This document shows, in pieces, positions 44,118 to 55,808 of a stretch of 64,000 nt of DNA. Both the position numbers and the translations under genes were made by a program. Position 1 is the first letter of the stretch; each line of letters opens with the position of its first letter. Under the pieces are notes generated by a model, which ran no database searches, had not been told where the DNA came from, and saw only the letters and a list, made by a program, of their open reading frames with translations. Source of the stretch: Rhodoferax lacus (GTDB lineage: Bacteria; Pseudomonadota; Gammaproteobacteria; Burkholderiales; Burkholderiaceae_C). Where the stretch lies: contig NZ_QFZK01000001.1 in assembly GCF_003415675.1 (NCBI RefSeq), positions 372,001 through 436,000 of the forward strand, given 5' to 3'.

Positions 44118-44525
44118 CTAATCAAAGAACTCCAGCGTATGGCCCTTGAGCGCCTGCTCGATTTTTGCCGCCAATACTTTGAGGTTGGGTGGTTTGACCA
44201 GATAGCCGGCAATACCCAGCGGCAGGGCTTCGCTCACCGTGGAGCTGCTGGAGTCCGCACTCAGAAAAATCACTGGCAGGTTGGACAGCTTTTCGTCGGC
44301 CAGCGAGCGCAGGTTATTCAGGAATTCAATACCGCCCATGGACTGCATGTGCACGTCGGTGATGACCAGGTCCGGCTTGACCGTGCCAAGTTCCCGCAGT
44401 GCGGTGAGTCCGTTGTCATAAGAATACAAATCCAGTATGCCCATGCGCCGCAAACTGCCCAGGACGAAGGTGGCCATGATCTTTTCGTCTTCGATCACCA
44501 GCACGCGCGCTCTTTTCATGTCCAT
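44118..44525 (-). CDS. Stand-alone response-regulator receiver protein
   Basis: CheY-like single-domain receiver (135 residues). The acidic pocket Glu12-Asp13, phosphoacceptor Asp57 (VITDVHMQS), Ser89 and Lys111 (YLVKPP) are all present, so it should be phosphorylated. There is no output domain; the short tail ends EFFD. It lies 30 bases downstream of a Hpt protein gene, its probable phosphodonor. Fused output or a histidine kinase is not seen nearby. Confidence 0.9.
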   Translation of the reverse strand: MDMKRARVLVIEDEKIMATFVLGSLRRMGILDLYSYDNGLTALRELGTVKPDLVITDVHMQSMGGIEFLNNLRSLADEKLSNLPVIFLSADSSSSTVSEALPLGIAGYLVKPPNLKVLAAKIEQALKGHTLEFFD

Positions 44526-44555
44526 GGCTGCAGTTCTCCGGGTACCTTTGTCTGC

Positions 44556-44933
44556 TCAAGCCGAAATGCCGTTTGCCGCAAGATACGCCGACACCTCTGC
44601 CAGCAGTGTTTCCAAATGCGGCCGCAAGCCGGCATAGGCTGCTACCAGATCCGGATTGGCTGCGACCTTGCTCAGGCCTTCCACGTACACCACTTTGTCG
44701 CAGAAGGATTCATGACAAAAAATGGGGACAAACCCTTTGAGCGCGTGCAGCAGGCGATTGGCACCTGCAAAGTCTCCGCTTTGCAGCATCGTCGTTACCT
44801 GCGGCACATCACGCGCCAGGGCTTCCTCAAGCATGACGATCATGTCATTCATGGCATCCACATCACCGATTTGCGACAGGGCCAAATCGATGTCCAGAAT
44901 GACCGGGCCGGTTTGCGACAACTGTGACGCCAT
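44556..44933 (-). CDS. Histidine phosphotransfer (Hpt) protein
   Basis: Small helical protein of 125 residues carrying the phosphotransfer histidine His63 in the motif LLHALKGFVPIF. It would shuttle phosphate between a hybrid kinase and a receiver, probably the one encoded 30 bases downstream. AGGAG lies upstream of the ATG at 44933; the frame extends to 44981 without support. Its cognate kinase is not in this window. Confidence 0.85.
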   Translation of the reverse strand: MASQLSQTGPVILDIDLALSQIGDVDAMNDMIVMLEEALARDVPQVTTMLQSGDFAGANRLLHALKGFVPIFCHESFCDKVVYVEGLSKVAANPDLVAAYAGLRPHLETLLAEVSAYLAANGISA

Positions 44934-44978
44934 GTATTTACTCTCCTGAATGGCTGTAAAGCATAGGCCTCTTGGGCC

Positions 44979-45020
44979 CATTGGTCGAGTTTAGCCAATG
45001 CTCGGACATAATTCCCGCCC
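44979..45020. promoter_or_regulatory. Inverted repeat and -10-like box before dapC
   Basis: CATTGG (44979-44984) and CCAATG (44995-45000) form a perfect six-pair dyad with a ten-base spacer, between the divergent Hpt and dapC genes. CATAAT (45007-45012) ends eight bases before the dapC ATG, without a Shine-Dalgarno. A second CATTGG/CCAATG pair with a longer spacer lies at 44062-44106, upstream of smc. Confidence 0.35.
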
Positions 45021-46226
45021 ATGAATCCCAATTTGTCACGTCTGCAGGCTTACCCATTCGAGCGCCTGCGTCAGTTGTTCGCCACCGTTACGCCCAACGC
45101 GGCCTACAAGCCCATCAGCCTGGGCATTGGTGAGCCCCGGCATGCGGCACCCGAGTTGGTCAAGCAAGCCTATTGCGATGCCATTCTGAACAGCGGCGGC
45201 CTGTCGGTTTACCCGGCCACTGCTGGAGACCCGGCCTTGCGCCAGGCCATGGGCCAGTGGATAGAACGGCGCTACGCCCTGCAAGTGGACCCGGCCACGC
45301 AAATCCTGCCTATCAACGGTTCACGCGAGGCGCTGTTTGCCTTTGCGCAGACGGTGCTGCATCCCAGGGCGGACGGCCAGGCTGCTTTTGTGGTGTGCCC
45401 CAACCCTTTCTACCAAATCTACGAAGGTGCGGCTTACCTGTCCAACGCGGAGCCGTACTTTGTGAACTCGGTTCCCGAGAGCAACTTCGCGCAGGACTGG
45501 GACAGCGTGCCCGAATCGGTGTGGGAGCGCACGCAGCTGCTCTTTGTCTGCTCACCGGGCAACCCGGCCGGTGCGGTGATGCCTCTCTCGGAATGGGCCA
45601 AGCTGTTTGCCCTGAGTGACCGCTTTGGCTTTGTCATCGCCTCCGACGAGTGCTACAGCGAGATTTACTTCCGCGACGAGCCGCCCCTGGGCGGGCTGGA
45701 AGCCGCGGCCAAGCTGGGCCGAGCCGACTTCAAGAACCTGTTGTCCTTCACCAGCCTGTCCAAGCGCAGCAATGTGCCGGGCATGCGCAGCGGCTTTTGC
45801 GCGGGGGACGCTGCCCTGGTCAAGCAGTTCCTGCTTTACCGCACCTACCATGGCAGCGCCATGAGCCCGGTGGTGCAAGCCGCCAGCATCGCGGCCTGGA
45901 ACGACGAGGCCCATGTGGTGGACAACCGTGCCAAGTACCGTGCCAAATTTGCCCAGGTCACGCCCATGCTGTCGGCCGTGATGGATGTGGCCTTGCCCGA
46001 CGCGGGCTTTTATTTGTGGGCCCGGGTGCAAGGCAGCGACATCGACTTCGCCCGCGACCTGCTCGCAAATTACAATGTGACGGTATTGCCCGGCAGTTTT
46101 CTGGCGCGTGAGGCGCAGGGCAGCAATCCCGGCGCTGGCCGCATCCGCATGGCTTTGGTTGCTGAGACCGAAGAATGCGTGGAAGCTGCACAACGCATTG
46201 TGCAGTTCGTGCAATCCCGATCCTGA
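45021..46226 (+). CDS. dapC: Succinyldiaminopimelate transaminase
   Basis: PLP-dependent aminotransferase of the succinylase branch of lysine/diaminopimelate synthesis. It forms N-succinyl-2-amino-6-oxopimelate to N-succinyl-LL-diaminopimelate in the reverse written sense of its name. The 401-residue protein is a fold type I aminotransferase with SPGNPAGAV, the Asp of [11 protein letters not shown] and the PLP lysine in [16 protein letters not shown]. Its assignment to dapC rather than another class I enzyme rests on adjacency to dapD and dapE. Opens a six-gene operon. Confidence 0.93.
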   Translation: MNPNLSRLQAYPFERLRQLFATVTPNAAYKPISLGIGEPRHAAPELVKQAYCDAILNSGGLSVYPATAGDPALRQAMGQWIERRYALQVDPATQILPINGSREALFAFAQTVLHPRADGQAAFVVCPNPFYQIYEGAAYLSNAEPYFVNSVPESNFAQDWDSVPESVWERTQLLFVCSPGNPAGAVMPLSEWAKLFALSDRFGFVIASDECYSEIYFRDEPPLGGLEAAAKLGRADFKNLLSFTSLSKRSNVPGMRSGFCAGDAALVKQFLLYRTYHGSAMSPVVQAASIAAWNDEAHVVDNRAKYRAKFAQVTPMLSAVMDVALPDAGFYLWARVQGSDIDFARDLLANYNVTVLPGSFLAREAQGSNPGAGRIRMALVAETEECVEAAQRIVQFVQSRS

Positions 46227-46248
46227 ACCCCTTCATTACCTTTTTGCC

Positions 46249-47073
46249 ATGACACAACAACTTCAATCCATCATCGACCAGGCCTGGGAAGACCGCGCCA
46301 CCCTGTCCATTGCCTCTGCCCCCAAGGAAGTGACCGAGGCGGTCGAGCACGTGATTGCCCAGCTCAACTCCGGCAAGCTGCGGGTTGCCACACGCGAATC
46401 CGTGGGCCAGTGGACCACGCACCAATGGATCAAGAAGGCTGTGCTGCTGAGCTTTCGCCTGAAGGACAACGAAGTCATCAAGGCCGGTGACCTGGGCTTT
46501 TACGACAAGGTGCAGACCAAGTTTGCGCACATGGACGAAGAAGGCCTGAAGGCCTCTGGCGTACGCGTGGTGCCACCCGCCGTGGCGCGCCGCGGCAGCT
46601 ACCTTGGCCGGGGCGTGATTCTGATGCCCTCCTACGTGAATATTGGTGCCTATGTGGACGAAGGCACCATGGTGGACACCTGGGCCACGGTGGGTTCGTG
46701 CGCTCAGATCGGCAAGAACGTGCACCTGAGCGGTGGCGTAGGCATTGGCGGTGTGCTCGAACCCATGCAGGCCGGCCCCACCATCATTGAAGACAACTGC
46801 TTTATCGGCGCCCGCTCCGAAGTGGTGGAAGGCGTCATCGTGGAAGAGAACTCGGTGATCTCCATGGGCGTGTACATCGGGCAGAGCACCAAGATTTATG
46901 ACCGCGCCACCGGCACCGTGACTTATGGCCGCATCCCATCGGGTTCGGTGGTCGTGTCTGGCAATCTGCCCAGCGCCGACGGCAAGTACAGCCTGTATTG
47001 CGCTGTGATTGTCAAACGCGTGGACGCCCAGACCCGGGCCAAGACGTCATTGAACGATTTGCTGCGCGACTGA
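46249..47073 (+). CDS. dapD: Tetrahydrodipicolinate N-succinyltransferase
   Basis: Adds succinyl from succinyl-CoA to tetrahydrodipicolinate, the first succinylase-branch step. The 274-residue protein is a left-handed beta-helix trimerising enzyme. Hexapeptide repeats ([34 protein letters not shown]) are visible, and the N-terminus [19 protein letters not shown] matches the family. Start at 46249; the upstream frame from 46108 is dapC antisense-free but overlaps its coding end. A pilU-type gene follows 26 bases later. Confidence 0.97.
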   Translation: MTQQLQSIIDQAWEDRATLSIASAPKEVTEAVEHVIAQLNSGKLRVATRESVGQWTTHQWIKKAVLLSFRLKDNEVIKAGDLGFYDKVQTKFAHMDEEGLKASGVRVVPPAVARRGSYLGRGVILMPSYVNIGAYVDEGTMVDTWATVGSCAQIGKNVHLSGGVGIGGVLEPMQAGPTIIEDNCFIGARSEVVEGVIVEENSVISMGVYIGQSTKIYDRATGTVTYGRIPSGSVVVSGNLPSADGKYSLYCAVIVKRVDAQTRAKTSLNDLLRD

Positions 47074-47099
47074 TTCCAAGGCATTCGGGAGGCCCACAC

Positions 47100-48266
47100 A
47101 TGGCAACGACAAGCACGCCAACACCAGGAACCATGGAGCGCATCCTGCGCCTGATGGGCGAGAAGAAAGCGTCTGACGTGTATTTGACGGCCATGGCCCC
47201 GGCGCAAATCAAGATCAACGGGCAGTGCGTCCCGATCAATGCACAGCTCTTGCCGTTTGATGCGCCCAGAAGCCTGCTGGCCGAGGTACTGCCAGCGGAC
47301 CGCATGGCCGAGCTCGACGCGGTGGGTGAGCTCAATATGGGTTTTCCCATTGCGGGCGTGGGGCGCTTTCGGGTCAGCGCGATGCGCCAGCGCGGTACCG
47401 TGGCCGCCGTGATCCGCTACATCGCAGTGGACGTGCCCTCGCTGGATGACCTGAACGTGCCCCTGGTGCTGGGCGACTTGATCATGGAAAAGCGCGGCCT
47501 CATCCTGATGGTGGGCGCCACCGGTGCGGGCAAGAGCACCACGCTGGCTTCCATGCTGGACTACCGCAATGAAAACGCCTCCGGCCACATCCTGACCATT
47601 GAAGACCCGATTGAATTCCTGTTCAAGAACAAGAAGTCGATCGTGAACCAGCGGGAAATTGGCACGGACACCGAGTCGCTGCAGGTTGCGCTGAAGAACG
47701 CCCTGCGCCAGGCGCCGGATGTGATCCTGATCGGTGAAATACGCGACCGTGAGACCATGTCCGCGGCCCTGGCCTATGCCCAGTCGGGCCACCTGTGCCT
47801 GGCCACCATGCACGCCAACAACAGCTACCAGGCGCTGAACCGCATACTGAGCTTTTATCCGGTGGAGGTACGCGCCACCATGCTGGGTGACTTGGCGGCG
47901 GCACTGAAAGCTGTGGTGTCGCAGCGTCTGCTGCGCACCACCACGGGCAAGCGCACACCGGCCGTTGAGATCATGCTCAATACCAAGCTGATTGCCGAGT
48001 TGATTGAGAAGGGTGATTTCTCAGGCGTCAAGGAAGCCATGGAGAAGTCCATGGCCGAGGGGTCGCAGGGCTTCGAGCAAGACATTGCAAGGCTGATTGT
48101 CAGCGGCATTGTGGAACGCAAGGAAGGCCTGGCCAATGCCGACTCGCCTACCAATTTGATGTGGCGCATGCAGAACGACTTCACGCAAAAAGCGAAGGTG
48201 ATTGCGGCCCCGGAAGAGGACGAAGAAGCGTCGTTCACCGAAATTTCCCTGGATGTGAAGCACTGA
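47100..48266 (+). CDS. pilU: PilU-type twitching-motility ATPase (PilT family)
   Basis: Hexameric retraction ATPase of type IV pili; PilU works together with PilT. The 388-residue protein has Walker A ([13 protein letters not shown]), the Asp box ([12 protein letters not shown]), Walker B ([13 protein letters not shown]) and His box ([10 protein letters not shown]). The longer C-terminus and [12 protein letters not shown] region favour PilU over PilT. CGGGAGG precedes the ATG at 47100. Its position inside the dap operon, away from pilT, is unusual. Confidence 0.85.
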   Translation: MATTSTPTPGTMERILRLMGEKKASDVYLTAMAPAQIKINGQCVPINAQLLPFDAPRSLLAEVLPADRMAELDAVGELNMGFPIAGVGRFRVSAMRQRGTVAAVIRYIAVDVPSLDDLNVPLVLGDLIMEKRGLILMVGATGAGKSTTLASMLDYRNENASGHILTIEDPIEFLFKNKKSIVNQREIGTDTESLQVALKNALRQAPDVILIGEIRDRETMSAALAYAQSGHLCLATMHANNSYQALNRILSFYPVEVRATMLGDLAAALKAVVSQRLLRTTTGKRTPAVEIMLNTKLIAELIEKGDFSGVKEAMEKSMAEGSQGFEQDIARLIVSGIVERKEGLANADSPTNLMWRMQNDFTQKAKVIAAPEEDEEASFTEISLDVKH

Positions 48267-48300
48267 TGAGCGTCACCGTGCAAAGCACCAAGGCAAGCCC

Positions 48301-49461
48301 ATGACGCAGACCCTGTTTTTGACAGAGCAGTTGCTGTCCCTGCCCTCCCTGACACCGGCAGACCACGGTTGCCAGGACCTCATTGCCAGCCGCCTCGCGC
48401 CGCTTGGCTTTGTGTGTGAGACCCTGCACAGTGGACCGGCGGACTTTCGCGTGACCAACCTCTGGGCCAAGCGCACGTCATCGGTCGCCGGAGCGAAGAC
48501 CCTGGTGTTTGCCGGCCATACCGACGTGGTGCCGACCGGCCCCTTGAACGAATGGCTCAGCCCGCCTTTTGTGCCCACGCACCGTGATGGCAAGCTGTTT
48601 GGCCGCGGCGCCAGTGACATGAAGGCCTCGCTTGCGGCCTTTGTGGTGGCAACGGAAGCATTTCTGGCCAGCCACCCGGATCCGGCTTTGAACATTGCCT
48701 TCTTGCTGACCAGCGATGAAGAAGGCCCGGCCAACGACGGCACCGTGATCGTGTGCAACACGCTGGCCGCACGCGGCGAGGTGTTGGACTACTGCATCGT
48801 GGGCGAGCCCACCTCGGTAGAGCGCACCGGCGACATGATCAAGAACGGCCGGCGCGGAACCATGAGCGGCAAGCTCACCGTCAAAGGCCTGCAAGGGCAT
48901 ATTGCCTATCCGCATCTGGCCAAAAACCCGATTCACCTCTTCGCGCCTGCATTGGCCGACCTGGTGGCCATCACATGGGACCAGGGCAACGCCTTCTTCC
49001 CACCCACCAGCTGGCAGGTCAGCAACATCCACGGCGGCACCGGGGCCAGCAATGTGATTCCGGGCAACTTGGTGGTGGACTTCAACTTCCGCTTTTGCAC
49101 CGAGTCCACACCGGAGTCCCTGCAACAGCGCCTGGCCGCCGTGCTGGACGCCCACCAACTGGACTACACGCTGGCCTGGACCATAGGCGGCCTGCCCTTC
49201 CTGACCACACCGGGAACCCTGGTGGACGCGGTGTGTGATGCCATCCGTACCGAGACCGGTATCGAGACGCAACTCTCCACCACCGGCGGCACGAGCGACG
49301 GCCGTTTCATTGCCAAGGTCTGCCCGCAGGTGATCGAGCTTGGGCCGCCGAACGCCACCATCCACCAGATCAACGAATACGTGACTGTCGCAGACATCGA
49401 ACCCTTGAAGAATATTTACCAACGCGTGCTTGAAAATTTGAACCGACTGGCTGCGGCATGA
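48301..49461 (+). CDS. dapE: Succinyl-diaminopimelate desuccinylase
   Basis: Metallopeptidase-like enzyme that removes succinyl to give LL-diaminopimelate. The 386-residue protein carries zinc-binding motifs [10 protein letters not shown], the bridging [15 protein letters not shown] and the Glu pair [12 protein letters not shown] dimerisation domain lies in the middle (about 180-295) and a final His near the C-terminus. Completes dapC-dapD-dapE in this unit; its stop overlaps prmB (ATGA). Confidence 0.97.
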   Translation: MTQTLFLTEQLLSLPSLTPADHGCQDLIASRLAPLGFVCETLHSGPADFRVTNLWAKRTSSVAGAKTLVFAGHTDVVPTGPLNEWLSPPFVPTHRDGKLFGRGASDMKASLAAFVVATEAFLASHPDPALNIAFLLTSDEEGPANDGTVIVCNTLAARGEVLDYCIVGEPTSVERTGDMIKNGRRGTMSGKLTVKGLQGHIAYPHLAKNPIHLFAPALADLVAITWDQGNAFFPPTSWQVSNIHGGTGASNVIPGNLVVDFNFRFCTESTPESLQQRLAAVLDAHQLDYTLAWTIGGLPFLTTPGTLVDAVCDAIRTETGIETQLSTTGGTSDGRFIAKVCPQVIELGPPNATIHQINEYVTVADIEPLKNIYQRVLENLNRLAAA

Positions 49462-50341
49462 CCCTGCTGGAATTGATTGAGACCTCGGCCGAGCGGCTAA
49501 CCCAAGCCCAGGTTTGCTTTGGACACGGCACCACCAACGCCCGCGATGAGGCGGCCTGGCTGGTGCTCTGGAGCCTGGACCTGCCACTGGACACCGAATT
49601 CGTGGGGCCGAACTCGCAGGAGTTGCGCCCTATCCATGTGGCTGAGGCAGAAGAGTGCGCCACCTTGATCGAGGCCCGTATTGCCTCGCGCAAGCCCGCG
49701 GCCTACCTGACGCGCGAAGCCTGGCTGCAGGGCGTGTCGTTCTATGTGGATGAGCGCGTGATCGTGCCGCGCTCACTGATTGCCGAATGCCTGGTGGATG
49801 GCGCCCTGGACTATTGGTTGAGCGAGGCCACCCATGCGGTGCTGGACCTTTGCACCGGCAACGGCAGCCTGGCCGTGATTGCTGCCATGACCTACCCCGA
49901 CACACAGGTGGATGCGGCTGACATTTCTGCCGATGCACTGGCAGTTGCACGCATCAATGTCGACCGCCACCACCTGGGCGAGCGCATCACACTGGTGGAG
50001 TCCGACGGACTACAACAACTGCACAAGACCTACGACCTGATTCTCTGCAACCCACCCTATGTCAACGCCGACAGCATGGCTGCCCTGCCCCCGGAATACC
50101 GGGCAGAACCCGCCATTGCGCTGGACGGCAACAGGTGTGGCGGCGCAGACGGCATGGACTTTGTTCGCAGCCTGCTGCAGGACGCGCCCCGGGTGATGAA
50201 CCCGGGTGCTGTTCTGGTGCTGGAAATCGGCAACGAACGCCACTACTTTGAGACTGCTTTTCCGACCCTTCAGGCCATCTGGCTTGACACCAGTGCCGGT
50301 GAAGACCAGGTCCTACTTCTTACGCGCGAAGCGCTTCTTGC

Positions 50342-50345
<4 letters not shown>
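49458..50345 (+). CDS. prmB: Ribosomal protein L3 glutamine N5-methyltransferase PrmB
   Basis: Methylates Gln of ribosomal protein L3 using S-adenosylmethionine. The 295-residue protein shows the SAM-binding [15 protein letters not shown] and the catalytic NPPY ([10 protein letters not shown]), with the PrmB rather than PrmC context. The N-terminal helical region is the substrate-recognition part. Overlaps dapE and the next ABC-F gene by ATGA at each end. Confidence 0.92.
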
Positions 50346-52285
<1,940 letters not shown>

Positions 52286-52290
52286 TTCGG

Positions 52291-53838
52291 TTAGCTGGAG
52301 AAAACCTTCACCGCTGCCAACAGGCGCACGGCCTGCTCGCTCATGCTGTTGGCAGCAGCACTGCTTTGCTCCACCATGGCAGCGTTTTGCTGGGTCATCT
52401 CATCGAGTTGGGCAACGGCCTGCCCAACCTGACCGATACCAACCGCCTGCTCTTTGGAGGCCACCGTAATCTCGGCGATGAGCTGGTTCATGCGCTCCAC
52501 CTGCCGGACCACATCGGACATGGTTTCACCGGCGTCGGATACCAACCTGGAGCCGCTCTCCACCTTGCCTACCGAGTCGTCAATCAGCCCCTTGATTTCG
52601 CGCGCGGCCGCTGCCGAGCGACCGGCCAGGCTGCGCACCTCACTGGCCACCACCGCAAAGCCCCTGCCCTGCTCGCCTGCGCGTGCGGCCTCCACGGCAG
52701 CATTCAGGGCCAGAATATTGGTCTGAAACGCAATGCCATCTATCACGCTGATGATGTCTGCAATCTTGCGGCTTGATTCCGAAATGAGTCCCATGGTGGC
52801 CACCACATTGCCCATGGCAGCCCCACCCTTGCTTGCCACGCTGGTAGTGGCATTTGCCAGTTGACTGGCTTGCTGCGCCGTGTCGGAGTTTTGCCGGACA
52901 GTGGCGGTTTGTTGCTCCATGGCTGCAGCGGTTTGCTCGAGGTTGGAGGCGGTTTGTTCGGTGCGATCCGACAGGTCAGAGTTGGCTACGGCAATTTCCT
53001 TGCTGGCAACCTGCACACCACTGACCTGCTCCTGCACATCGGCCATGAGTGCCTGCAGATTCAGTCCGGCCTGTGTGATAGCCCTGGCAATCAGGCCGAC
53101 TTCGTCACAGCGTTCCAAGCCCAGGTCATCTGCTTTGGTTCCACTGGCGACTTGCTGGGCTGCACCCAGTATCTTCGCAATAGGGGTGGTGACCTGCGCC
53201 TCCATAAGCCAGCAGATCAGCAGGCAGGCAGACAAGATGACTGCGGCAGTGACCATCAGCGCAGTGCTCTCCAGCCCTGAGAGGCCAAGCGATAGGCCAG
53301 CGACAGCGCCAAGCAACAACATGGGCAAGCGGATGCGCCAGGCGACGGGGAGCAGCTTGTGGGCACTGGCCCAGCGCATGAGGCCGGTCCGCACAATCAG
53401 TCCGCGATGGAATGCGATTCCCGTTGCGCGTCCTTCGCGAAAACGCTCGTACAAGGTCTCTGCAGCCTGTACTTCTGCGACCTTGGGCTTTGTGCGAACC
53501 GACAGGTAGCCGACCAGGTTTCCATTGCGCACCATAGGCGCTGCGTTGGCGCGGACCCAGTAGTGGTCACCATTCTTGCGTCGGTTCTTCACAAGTGCGG
53601 TCCAGGAGTAGCCCGACTTCAGACAGCTCCACATGTCGGCAAACGCTTCTGCCGGCATATCGGGGTGTCTGACAATGTTGTGGTGCTGCCCGATCAGCTC
53701 GTCCTGCTCAAAGCCACTGGTTCGAATAAACGGCGCGTTGGCGTAGCTTATTCTGCTGGTGGTGTCGGTGGTGGACAGCAGTGTTTCAGAGTCAGGGAAC
53801 TCATAGGCATGCTGTGTAACGGGAAGATTTGTGCGCAT
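52291..53838 (-). CDS. aer: Aerotaxis receptor Aer (PAS-domain methyl-accepting chemotaxis protein)
   Basis: Chemoreceptor with an N-terminal FAD-binding PAS domain, a membrane hairpin and a cytoplasmic signalling hairpin. It senses cellular redox state and guides cells to suitable oxygen. The PAS region closely follows E. coli Aer (GQHHNIVRHPDMPAEAFADM, WTALVKNRRKNGDHYWVRAN). Two hydrophobic segments lie near residues 170-215. The HAMP-like linker and the signalling tip (DIISVIDGIAFQTNILALNA) follow. 515 residues, close to E. coli Aer (506). AGGAG lies 12 bases before the ATG, a bit far. Stand-alone gene. Confidence 0.93.
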   Translation of the reverse strand: MRTNLPVTQHAYEFPDSETLLSTTDTTSRISYANAPFIRTSGFEQDELIGQHHNIVRHPDMPAEAFADMWSCLKSGYSWTALVKNRRKNGDHYWVRANAAPMVRNGNLVGYLSVRTKPKVAEVQAAETLYERFREGRATGIAFHRGLIVRTGLMRWASAHKLLPVAWRIRLPMLLLGAVAGLSLGLSGLESTALMVTAAVILSACLLICWLMEAQVTTPIAKILGAAQQVASGTKADDLGLERCDEVGLIARAITQAGLNLQALMADVQEQVSGVQVASKEIAVANSDLSDRTEQTASNLEQTAAAMEQQTATVRQNSDTAQQASQLANATTSVASKGGAAMGNVVATMGLISESSRKIADIISVIDGIAFQTNILALNAAVEAARAGEQGRGFAVVASEVRSLAGRSAAAAREIKGLIDDSVGKVESGSRLVSDAGETMSDVVRQVERMNQLIAEITVASKEQAVGIGQVGQAVAQLDEMTQQNAAMVEQSSAAANSMSEQAVRLLAAVKVFSS

Positions 53839-53924
53839 GATGCAGACGTACTCCTGTGTATCCCAACGACGCTTGCAATGAATTTTTGTGCGATTATGTG
53901 TTCATTCTGAATTGTTCGCAAAAC

Positions 53925-53963
53925 AAAAAAAGCCTGCTACCGATATCGATAGCAGGCTTTTTT
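53925..53963. terminator. Terminator after the tRNA-Lys pair
   Basis: GCCTGCTA (53932-53939) pairs with TAGCAGGC (53950-53957) around a ten-base loop, flanked by A and T runs on either side. On the minus strand it follows the tRNA-Lys genes and separates them from aer. Confidence 0.9.
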
Positions 53964-53984
53964 ACAGATTCAGCCTAAGGTTAA

Positions 53985-54060
53985 TGGTGGGTTCTGAGAG
54001 ATTCGAACTCTCGACCTACGGATTAAGAGTCCGCTGCTCTACCAGCTGAGCTAAGAACCC
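53985..54060 (-). tRNA. tRNA-Lys (anticodon CTT)
   Basis: Cloverleaf with acceptor GGGTTCT/AGAACCC, anticodon loop CTCTTAA (anticodon CTT), T-arm GTTCGAATC, discriminator A and encoded CCA (53987-53985 on the minus strand). Reads AAG codons. Confidence 0.97.
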
Positions 54061-54079
54061 ACAAACCTCAAATAACTCT

Positions 54080-54155
54080 TGGTGGGACGTGCGGGGGTCG
54101 AACCCACGACAAACGGATTAAAAGTCCGCTGCTCTACCAACTGAGCTAACGTCCC
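54080..54155 (-). tRNA. tRNA-Lys (anticodon TTT)
   Basis: Acceptor GGGACGT/ACGTCCC, anticodon loop CTTTTAA (anticodon TTT), T-loop GTTCGACCC, discriminator A and encoded CCA. Reads AAA and AAG. It is the first of the two tRNA-Lys genes in the transcript, 19 bases before the CTT gene. Confidence 0.97.
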
Positions 54156-54202
54156 GTCATCTCACAGAAACCAGATGGTCACTGCAATCTGCCAAGCCTT
54201 AA

Positions 54203-54208
54203 ATTATA
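54203..54208 (-). promoter_or_regulatory. Consensus -10 of the tRNA-Lys operon
   Basis: TATAAT on the minus strand (54208-54203), 47 bases before the first tRNA. A perfect -10 hexamer in the short gap between tcdA and the tRNAs; a clear -35 was not seen. Confidence 0.5.
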
Positions 54209-54217
54209 GCGTTATTT

Positions 54218-54994
54218 CTAACCTGATCGGCCGCTGCCCTGAGAAATTTTGTCCATCACCCAACCGGCTGCGCACATGCCAAAACTGGCTGTTACCGCAA
54301 CGGAAGATCCATACCCATGGCAGTTCAAAGATCCATCCGAAGCTAGTGCGCAAGATGGGTCAGGTGGCGCCACGGCCTCGCGGCTGAACACACAAGCCAC
54401 ACCCATGGATTTGCCTTCCTTGGGTGCCCCATGGAATTTGCGCAGTTGGTAGCGCACCTGAGCCAGCAGAGGATCGTGCGTGACCTGTGAGAGGTCCGCA
54501 ATGTCCGCCAAATGTGCATGCCGCTTCCCGCCAGCCGCACCCACGCAAACCAAAAGGGCCTTACTCCGGCGCGCCCAGTCAGCCATGGCTACTTTGGTCT
54601 TCACCTGGTCACAGGCATCTACAACTGCAGTTACATTGCCTGGCAAAAGTTGCGTCCAGCTATCCGGCTCTACAAAGGCATCGATCGCGTGTACTTTGCA
54701 GTCCGGGTTGATCTGCGCCATACGCTCCTGCATGGCCTGGACTTTGGCCATTCCCACTGTGGAAGTGAGTGCATGAACCTGGCGGTTGATGTTTGACTCG
54801 GCAATATGGTCCATGTCCAGCAGCGTGATTTCGCCAACACCGCTGCGCACCAGCGCTTCAGCCACCCAGGAACCCACGCCACCAATGCCAACGACCACCA
54901 CGTGGCTGTTACGGATGCGCTGCGCGGGTTCCATGCCATACAAGCGCTCCAAGCCACCAAAGCGCCGAGCGAGGTCGGCTTGCATTTCAGACAC
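54218..54994 (-). CDS. tcdA: tRNA threonylcarbamoyladenosine dehydratase TcdA
   Basis: E1-like enzyme that cyclises t6A37 of tRNA to ct6A using ATP. The 258-residue protein has the nucleotide-binding VVGIGGVGSWVAEAL, the adenylation-site DMDHIAESNINRQ and a C-terminal region with the catalytic cysteine segment. Older annotations call it YgdL/CsdL, a HesA/MoeB/ThiF-type protein. Eight bases after cpoB and probably the tail of the tolB-pal-cpoB unit; the next genes are tRNAs, one substrate class with A37 modification. Confidence 0.93.
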   Translation of the reverse strand: MSEMQADLARRFGGLERLYGMEPAQRIRNSHVVVVGIGGVGSWVAEALVRSGVGEITLLDMDHIAESNINRQVHALTSTVGMAKVQAMQERMAQINPDCKVHAIDAFVEPDSWTQLLPGNVTAVVDACDQVKTKVAMADWARRSKALLVCVGAAGGKRHAHLADIADLSQVTHDPLLAQVRYQLRKFHGAPKEGKSMGVACVFSREAVAPPDPSCALASDGSLNCHGYGSSVAVTASFGMCAAGWVMDKISQGSGRSG

Positions 54995-55002
54995 GCAGCG
55001 GC

Positions 55003-55797
55003 CTACTTCAGACGCCCGAGCCTGTCCTTGGCAGCATTGGCCGCATCGGTGGTCGGATAGATCGATATCAGGTCATCCAATGTGCGCTTGGCTGCCTTGG
55101 TTTCCTTGGCTTCAATCTGGCAGTTGGCTACGGTCAGCATGGCCTCAGGTGCGTGCATGTGGGTCGGTGCCAAAGCAATCAGGCTTTTGAAGTTCACCAC
55201 GGCACTTTTGCAGTCCTTGTTGGCATACTGCGCATTGCCAAGCCAGAACAAAGCCGAAGCCCGGTAGCCGGTCTGCGGATTGCGATTCAGAAAATCGACA
55301 AAGCCATTGGTCGCGCCTGCAAAGTCCCCCTTGCGAAACATGGCCAGGTTGGCGTCGTAATCACGCTTTTCGGATGGGTCTGCCTGAAACTCCTTGCCAT
55401 CAACCGTCACGGTCAGTGGCTCGAGTTTGTGCAGTCGCTCCTCCAGGGAGACACTCGCATCCTTTTGTCGCCGCTGGTACTCGGACAAGTCTCGCGCGAG
55501 TTGTTCATTCTGGCCCCGCAGCTTGGCGATATCAGCACGCGTGGCTTCCAATTGGTTCTGCAAATCCAGAATGCTGCGACGCAGTTGCGCAGACTCCTCG
55601 GACGCCCGCTGCACCTCTTCTGTGATCTTTCGGTCGGTCTCGCTCTTGTCCTGCTTGACAGCTTCTACACGCTGGCGCAGGTCGATGATGGCTCTGCGCG
55701 CCTCTTCATCTTCAAACAAACCGGCTGATGCCGAACTTGCCGCCAGGACCAGCCCGGCAAGCACCAAAGACCGGGAAAGAGCGGAGCGAAAAATCAT
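55003..55797 (-). CDS. cpoB: CpoB (YbgF), coordinator of outer-membrane constriction and murein synthesis
   Basis: Periplasmic protein that links the Tol-Pal system with PBP1b during division. The product (264 residues) has a signal peptide (about 1-25, ending SSASA), a trimerising coiled coil (about 25-110) and C-terminal TPR repeats (DANLAMFRKGDFAGATNGF, ASALFWLGNAQYANKD, AKRTLDDLISIYPTTDAAN). I use the ATG at 55797, which starts just after the pal stop; a TTG at 55812 would overlap pal. Standard tolB-pal-cpoB order. Confidence 0.93.
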   Translation of the reverse strand: MIFRSALSRSLVLAGLVLAASSASAGLFEDEEARRAIIDLRQRVEAVKQDKSETDRKITEEVQRASEESAQLRRSILDLQNQLEATRADIAKLRGQNEQLARDLSEYQRRQKDASVSLEERLHKLEPLTVTVDGKEFQADPSEKRDYDANLAMFRKGDFAGATNGFVDFLNRNPQTGYRASALFWLGNAQYANKDCKSAVVNFKSLIALAPTHMHAPEAMLTVANCQIEAKETKAAKRTLDDLISIYPTTDAANAAKDRLGRLK

Positions 55798-55808
55798 TGC
55801 TGTCAGAC

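Noticed and set aside
53985-54155. tRNA-Lys pair as an integration hot spot
   Set aside because: No integrase, no direct repeat of a tRNA end, and ordinary conserved genes on both sides.
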